A stretch of 64,000 bases of DNA from JABDIP01 sp965250245 (GTDB taxonomy: Bacteria > Pseudomonadota > Alphaproteobacteria > DSM-16000 > Inquilinaceae): the NCBI GenBank assembly GCA_965250245.1, contig OZ252296.1, positions 2,604,001 to 2,668,000 of the forward strand, in the 5' to 3' direction. Below are positions 59,822-64,000 of this stretch, piece by piece (position 1 is the stretch's first letter; each line of letters opens with the position of its first letter). The notes under the pieces were generated by a model. The model searched no databases and was not told the DNA's origin. It saw only the letters and a program-made list of their open reading frames with translations. Both the position numbers and the translations under genes were made by a program.

Positions 59822-60657
59822 GTGCGCTCAAGGGCCTGATGACCCATCCCAGCGGGCGCATCGGCAGCATCATCATCCTGCTCTACGGGCTGCTGGCCCT
59901 GGCCGGACTGCTGACGCTGGTGCCGTACGATCCGGTGGCCCAGTTCCCGGCGGCGCGGCTGTCCGGGCCGAGCGCGGCGCATCTGATGGGCACCGATTTG
60001 TTCGGCCGCGACGTGTTCAGCCGGCTGGTGGTCGGCGTCCGCACCTCCTTCGTCATCGCCATCGCCTCCGTCGCCATCGCCGGCACCGCCGGAACGGTGA
60101 TCGGGCTGGTGGCAGCCTGGTGGGGCGGCTGGCGAGACGGGCTGCTGATGCGGGTGATGGACGTCTTCCTGGCCTTCCCGGCGATTCTGCTGGCGCTGCT
60201 GGTGGTGACCGTCGCCGGGCCGGGCACGGTGACGACCATTCTGGCGATCGCCGTCGTCTACACGCCGATCTTCGCCCGGGTGGCGCGCGGTCCGGCCCTG
60301 TCGATCAAGGCGCGGGAATTCGTCGACGCCGCCCGCAGCTTCGGCAGCGCGCAATCATATATCCTGACCCGCCATCTGCTGCTGAACCTGGCCGCGCCGC
60401 TGACCGTGCAGGCCACCCTTGCGCTGTCCTGGGCACTGCTGACCGAGGCGGCGCTCAGCTTCCTCGGCCTAGGCACCCAGCCGCCGGCCCCATCTCTTGG
60501 CCTGATGCTCAGCGAGGCCCGCAACCTGATGGAGCTGGCGCCCTGGCTGCTCGCCTTCCCTGGCGCGGCGATCATGCTGGGGGTGCTCGGCTTCAACCTG
60601 CTGGGCGACGCGCTGCGCGACGTGATCGATCCGCGCAGCCGGGAGGCCCGGGCATGA
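59818..60657 (+). CDS. ABC transporter permease, DppC/OppC type
   Basis: The 279-residue inner-membrane protein has the DppC features: an early MGTDLFGRDVFSRLVVGVRT, an EAA loop REFVDAARSFGSAQSYILTR and about six transmembrane helices. It overlaps its neighbours by four bases at both ends, so translation is coupled. Confidence 0.92.
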   Translation: MSALKGLMTHPSGRIGSIIILLYGLLALAGLLTLVPYDPVAQFPAARLSGPSAAHLMGTDLFGRDVFSRLVVGVRTSFVIAIASVAIAGTAGTVIGLVAAWWGGWRDGLLMRVMDVFLAFPAILLALLVVTVAGPGTVTTILAIAVVYTPIFARVARGPALSIKAREFVDAARSFGSAQSYILTRHLLLNLAAPLTVQATLALSWALLTEAALSFLGLGTQPPAPSLGLMLSEARNLMELAPWLLAFPGAAIMLGVLGFNLLGDALRDVIDPRSREARA

Positions 60658-62381
60658 CCGCTCCGCTGCTCACCGTCGAAGGGCTCAGCGTCGGCTTCGG
60701 CGGCGATCCTGTGGTGCACGATGTCGGCTTCGACATCCGGCCCGGCGAGACCCTGGCCATCGTCGGCGAATCCGGCTCGGGCAAGTCGGTGACGGCGCTG
60801 TCGATCAATCGGCTGATCGACCATGCCGGCGGCCGGATCCTGGGCGGCCGCATGCCATTCCGGCGGCAGGACGGGTCAGAGATCGACCTGGCGCGGGCAT
60901 CCCAGGCGGAGATGCGGCGCATCCGCGGGGCGGAGATCGGGATGATCTTCCAGGAGCCGATGACCTCGCTGAACCCGGTGCAGCCGGTCGGCCGGCAGGT
61001 GGCGGAATCCTTCGTGCTGCACCAGGGCCTGTCGGCCGGCGCGGCGCTCGCCAAGGCGCGAGAGGCGCTGGAACGGGTCCGCATCCCCGATGCGGAGCGG
61101 CGCATGCGCGACTATCCCCACCAGCTTTCCGGCGGCATGCGCCAACGGGTGATGATCGCCATCGCACTGGCCTGTGCGCCGCGGCTGCTGATCGCCGACG
61201 AGCCGACCACCGCGCTCGACGTCACCATCCAGGCGCAGATCATGGCCCTGCTGGCCAAGCTCCGCGAGGAGATCGGCATGGCGGTGCTGTTCATCACCCA
61301 CGACATGGGCCTGGTCGCCGAGATCGCCGACCGGGTGATGGTCATGCGCAAGGGCGCCGTCGTGGAACACGGGCCGCTGGACACGGTCTTCGAGCAGCCG
61401 TCGCACGCCTACACCCGCACCCTGCTGGACGCCGTCCCGCATTTCCGCGGTGGAGCGGCGGTGCGCCCGACGAGGGACGAAGTGCAGTCCGGGCCCGACC
61501 CAGTCCTGTCGGTCTCCAACCTGTCTGTCCGCTATCCGGTGCGGGCCGGCTTGCTGCGCCGGGTCGTCGGAGTCGTGCACGCGGCCAACGGCGTCGATGT
61601 CTCCCTGAACGCCGGCGAGACGCTGGCCATCGTCGGGGAGAGCGGCAGCGGCAAGTCGACCATTGCCCGCGCCATCCTTGGCCTCGTCAAGGCGGCCGAG
61701 GGATCCGTTTCGGTCGTCGGCGATGGCGCCGACAACCGGCGGCCGCAGATGGTGTTCCAGGACCCGTTCGCCTCCCTCAACCCGCGCTTGCGGGTGCGCG
61801 GCCTGCTGGCGGAGCCAGTGATCGCGACCGGCGCCCGGATCGACGAAACGGTGGTCGACCGGATGGCGGCGCTGCTCGACCGGGTCGGGCTGCCCGCCGA
61901 CAGCCTGGAGCGCTACCCGCATCAGTTCTCCGGCGGCGAGCGTCAGCGGCTGTGCATCGCCCGGGCGCTGATGACCGACCCACGCATCGTGCTGCTGGAC
62001 GAGGCGGTCTCCGCCCTCGATGTGTCGGTCCAGGCCCAGGTCCTCGAGCTGCTGACCGAGTTGCAGGCGGAGCGCGGCCTCACCTACCTGTTCATCTCCC
62101 ACGACATGGCGGTGGTGGAGCGCGTGGCCCACCGGGTCGCGGTCATGTATGCCGGACAGATCGTGGAGATCGGCGATGCGGCCAAGGTGCTGGGCGGCCC
62201 GGCCCACTCCTACACCCAACGCCTGATCGCCGCCGTCCCGACCACCGACCGGTCCCGCCGCCGCGCGTTCGCCCTCGACACCAGCGAGCCGCCCTCCCTG
62301 CTCCGGCCGCCGGACTACGTTCCGCCAGTCCCGGACTGGCGTCAGGTTGCGCCGGACCATATGGTCCGAAGCGAGATTTGA
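60654..62381 (+). CDS. ABC transporter ATPase, two fused nucleotide-binding domains
   Basis: The 575-residue protein joins two peptide-type ATPases (like DppD and DppF). The first has Walker A GESGSGKSV, signature LSGGMRQRVMIA and DEPTTALDV; the second has GESGSGKST, FSGGERQRLCIARAL and DEAVSALDV. The start at 60654 (ATGA) overlaps the permease stop. Fused forms such as GsiA are known. The transporter is complete: binding protein, two permeases and this ATPase. Confidence 0.93.
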   Translation: MTAPLLTVEGLSVGFGGDPVVHDVGFDIRPGETLAIVGESGSGKSVTALSINRLIDHAGGRILGGRMPFRRQDGSEIDLARASQAEMRRIRGAEIGMIFQEPMTSLNPVQPVGRQVAESFVLHQGLSAGAALAKAREALERVRIPDAERRMRDYPHQLSGGMRQRVMIAIALACAPRLLIADEPTTALDVTIQAQIMALLAKLREEIGMAVLFITHDMGLVAEIADRVMVMRKGAVVEHGPLDTVFEQPSHAYTRTLLDAVPHFRGGAAVRPTRDEVQSGPDPVLSVSNLSVRYPVRAGLLRRVVGVVHAANGVDVSLNAGETLAIVGESGSGKSTIARAILGLVKAAEGSVSVVGDGADNRRPQMVFQDPFASLNPRLRVRGLLAEPVIATGARIDETVVDRMAALLDRVGLPADSLERYPHQFSGGERQRLCIARALMTDPRIVLLDEAVSALDVSVQAQVLELLTELQAERGLTYLFISHDMAVVERVAHRVAVMYAGQIVEIGDAAKVLGGPAHSYTQRLIAAVPTTDRSRRRAFALDTSEPPSLLRPPDYVPPVPDWRQVAPDHMVRSEI

Positions 62382-62398
62382 GGCGGGACGTGGTGGAG

Positions 62399-63154
62399 AT
62401 GGCAAAGGACAGGTCAAAGGCGCTCGAAGGGTCCTGGGACAGCAATGCCGGCAACTGGACCCAGGCCGTGCGCGAGGGGCAGATCCCGTCCCGCCGCGCC
62501 GGCACCGACGATGCGATCGTGGCGGCGATCATAGACCGGAAACCAACGCGCTTGCTGGATGTCGGCTGTGGCGAGGGCTGGCTGATCCGGCGGGTTCGCG
62601 AAGCACTGGACTGCCAGGCGGTGGGCATCGACGGGTCAGGCTCGCTGGTAGCCGATGCCCGGAAATCCGATCCGGACGGTGACTACCGTGTCGTCTCCTA
62701 TGACGCGCTGATCAGCGAGCCGGCGGCGCTCGGCGACCCGTTCGACGTCATCGCCTTCAACTATGCGATCCTGGACGAGGACGCGGTGCCCCTGCTCTCC
62801 GCGGCACGGTCGCTGCTGGCGCCGGACGGTGCCGTCATCATCCAGACTCTGCATCCGCACACACAGGACGGCCCCTATCGCGACGGATGGCGCACGGAGG
62901 ATTTCTCCGGCTTCGACTCGCCCGGCTGGCAGCCCATGCCTTGGTATTTCCGGACCCTGGAAACCTGGCACGCGGCGATCCACACGGCCGGCCTGGCGTT
63001 GGCCGGCCTGGCGGAGCCCATGGCCGAGGACGGAGACCGTCCGCTGTCGCTGATCCTGACCTGCGAGGCCAAGCAGCCGACGCGCTGGCAGGCGACCGAA
63101 GATCGGCCGGTCCTGGCCGGTCGGTCATCCTTCGACAGGCTCAGGATGAGGTGA
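62399..63154 (+). CDS. Class I SAM-dependent methyltransferase
   Basis: The 251-residue protein starts at ATG 62399 (GGTGGAG Shine-Dalgarno; two GTG codons just upstream are possible). Motif I of the SAM site is LLDVGCGEGWLIRR, and the acidic residue VGIDGSGSL follows. LGDPFDVIAFNYAILDED and DGAVIIQTLHPHTQ support a UbiE/Tam-type fold. The last nine residues (SSFDRLRMR) are encoded by the left arm of the palindromic repeat at 63126. It begins 17 bases after the ABC ATPase stop and may be co-transcribed. Substrate unknown. Confidence 0.85.
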   Translation: MAKDRSKALEGSWDSNAGNWTQAVREGQIPSRRAGTDDAIVAAIIDRKPTRLLDVGCGEGWLIRRVREALDCQAVGIDGSGSLVADARKSDPDGDYRVVSYDALISEPAALGDPFDVIAFNYAILDEDAVPLLSAARSLLAPDGAVIIQTLHPHTQDGPYRDGWRTEDFSGFDSPGWQPMPWYFRTLETWHAAIHTAGLALAGLAEPMAEDGDRPLSLILTCEAKQPTRWQATEDRPVLAGRSSFDRLRMR

Positions 63155-63219
63155 GTTGATTGTCACGCCCTGAGAAGCCTCGCAACTGCTTATCCTCATC
63201 CTGAGCCTGTCGAAGGACG
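63126..63219. repeat. Inverted repeat (CCTTCGACAGGCTCAGGATGAGG family)
   Basis: The left arm (63126-63151, core TTCGACAGGCTCAGGATGAG) is a near-perfect reverse complement of the right arm (63194-63219), separated by 42 bases. The left arm contains the last codons of the methyltransferase gene; its TGA follows the arm directly. Confidence 0.87.
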
Positions 63220-63251
63220 AGGATGGCCGCCAGCAGGTTCTTGGCCGCCAA

Positions 63252-63833
63252 TTATCGGAGTAAGGCGGCAGCCTGATCGGCCAGGGCCTCCAGAAGCGGG
63301 CGTTCCGGCCGGCTGCGCGCCAGCACGCGCAGGCCCGTCAGCAATCCAAGCAAAGTGCGCGCCGTGTCGACGGAGTCGATATGGGCCGGAATCTCGCCGG
63401 AATCCTGGCCGTCGAGGATGCGGTCGCGGAAGAAGCCTTCGGTCTCGCGGAGACCGGCGGCCACCGCATCGGCGACCTCCCGGTCATGGGGCGAGAGCTC
63501 GATGGCCGTGTTGACCAGGAAGCAGCCGGACCGGCTGCGGTCCGACAGGGCCGCGCCGATTGCGCCCTCGAAGACCGAGAGGATGGCCGCGCGCGGGGTG
63601 TGGCGGGTCTGCAGGGTGTCGAGCCAGCTGCGCCGGTGGTAGGTCTCGTAGTGTTGCAGGGCCTTCAGGAACAGGCTGCGCTTGTCGCCAAAAGCGGCGT
63701 AGATGCTGCCGCGGTTGAGGCCCATGCAGTCGACCAGATCCTGGATGGAGGTCGCCTCGTAGCCGCGCGCCCAGAAGGCCTGCATGGCCTTCTCCAGCAC
63801 CTCGGCATCATCGAACTGCTTTTCCCATGGCAT
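63252..63833 (-). CDS. TetR-family transcription repressor
   Basis: The 193-residue regulator has an N-terminal helix-turn-helix (AFWARGYEATSIQDLVDCMG, LNRGSIYAAFGDKRSLFLKA) and a C-terminal ligand-binding domain starting around residue 60, including HTPRAAILSVFEGAI and SRSGCFLVNTAIE. The start at 63833 is the only good one. Two palindromic sites (63855 and 63970) lie in the intergenic region upstream, so it probably represses itself and the gene beyond the right edge of the window. Confidence 0.92.
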   Translation of the reverse strand: MPWEKQFDDAEVLEKAMQAFWARGYEATSIQDLVDCMGLNRGSIYAAFGDKRSLFLKALQHYETYHRRSWLDTLQTRHTPRAAILSVFEGAIGAALSDRSRSGCFLVNTAIELSPHDREVADAVAAGLRETEGFFRDRILDGQDSGEIPAHIDSVDTARTLLGLLTGLRVLARSRPERPLLEALADQAAALLR

Positions 63834-63854
63834 GGCGGCACTCTAGCGAGTGAA

Positions 63855-63866
63855 GAACAATCGTTC
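63855..63866. promoter_or_regulatory. Candidate TetR operator 1
   Basis: GAACAATCGTTC is a palindrome with a single off-centre mismatch pair, 22 bases from the TetR gene start. It shares ATCGTTCAA with the second site. Confidence 0.5.
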
Positions 63867-63969
63867 AATATCCGCCACTTGGCGCAGGTTTCGCTGTTCA
63901 ATCAACCGATATGCCCCGGATTCTCGCCCAACCGCTCCGTTGACGCCTCCCTCCATCGGGCCTAGCGTA

Positions 63970-63987
63970 TTTGATCGATCGTTCAAA
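63970..63987. promoter_or_regulatory. Candidate TetR operator 2
   Basis: TTTGATCGATCGTTCAAA is a palindrome with one mismatched pair. It lies near the right edge and probably belongs to the promoter of the next gene on the plus strand, outside the window. Confidence 0.5.
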
Positions 63988-64000
63988 TAAGATCAGGGAG

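Overview
The window looks like a chromosomal segment of a GC-rich alphaproteobacterium, probably from the Rhodospirillales. The grounds are base composition and codon use, the cell-envelope and replication block metG-holB-tmk-dac-rlpA-mltB, an IalB-family protein, DUF1194, DUF502 and SdhE proteins, a SoxR regulator controlling non-superoxide genes, and the alphaproteobacterial pta/ackA/fabI association. Genus is an inference. No integrase, transposase, plasmid or phage gene, CRISPR array or rRNA was seen. One tRNA (Ser, anticodon TGA) is present.

Layout. 1-8.1 kb: metG (cut by the window edge), holB, tmk, D,D-carboxypeptidase, rlpA and mltB on the minus strand, then a subtilisin autotransporter. 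8.6-12.5 kb: a small membrane protein, soxR divergent from an SDR/QueA-like pair, an alpha/beta hydrolase and tRNA-Ser. 12.5-21.1 kb: a signalling block with a DUF4336 protein, a Ser/Thr kinase, a membrane c-type heme (Tll0287-like) HAMP protein, a caspase-like/peptidoglycan-binding protein, a tyrosine-phosphatase-like protein, katG and a second Tll0287-like protein. 21.2-32.8 kb: HD hydrolase, IalB-like protein, DsbA/FrnE-like oxidoreductase, CDF transporter, a YjhX/GNAT pair, mfd, sdhE, recG and DUF502. 33-35.4 kb: type III polyketide synthase, ICMT-type methyltransferase and a Crp/Fnr regulator, followed by an intergenic region with an exact CRP-type palindrome and two candidate small RNAs.

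38.9-42.7 kb holds what I judge the most interesting system: a RiPP (TOMM-type) locus with an 11-cysteine candidate precursor, a fused E1-like/YcaO cyclodehydratase and a SagB-type dehydrogenase. The precursor has its own AT-rich promoter, a hairpin covers the enzyme ribosome binding site, and an A9 slippage-prone tract lies exactly between the E1 and YcaO domains. 42.7-48.9 kb is a tightly overlapping MoxR/DUF58/Bat operon. 49-54.8 kb: arylsulfatase, an octaheme cytochrome with TPRs, a YiiX-like cysteine hydrolase and a ceramidase. 54.8-56 kb: pta with a decayed ackA-fabI tail. 56.3-62.4 kb: a caspase-fold-like protein and a complete peptide-type ABC transporter. 62.4 kb to the end: a methyltransferase and a TetR regulator with two candidate operators.

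Five unrelated long inverted repeats sit between genes (22.4, 25.8, 31.8, 58.7 and 63.1 kb), one of them forming the end of a coding region. Start codons were re-chosen from ribosome binding sites, overlaps and family lengths. No database search was possible, so names rest on motifs and remembered family features.
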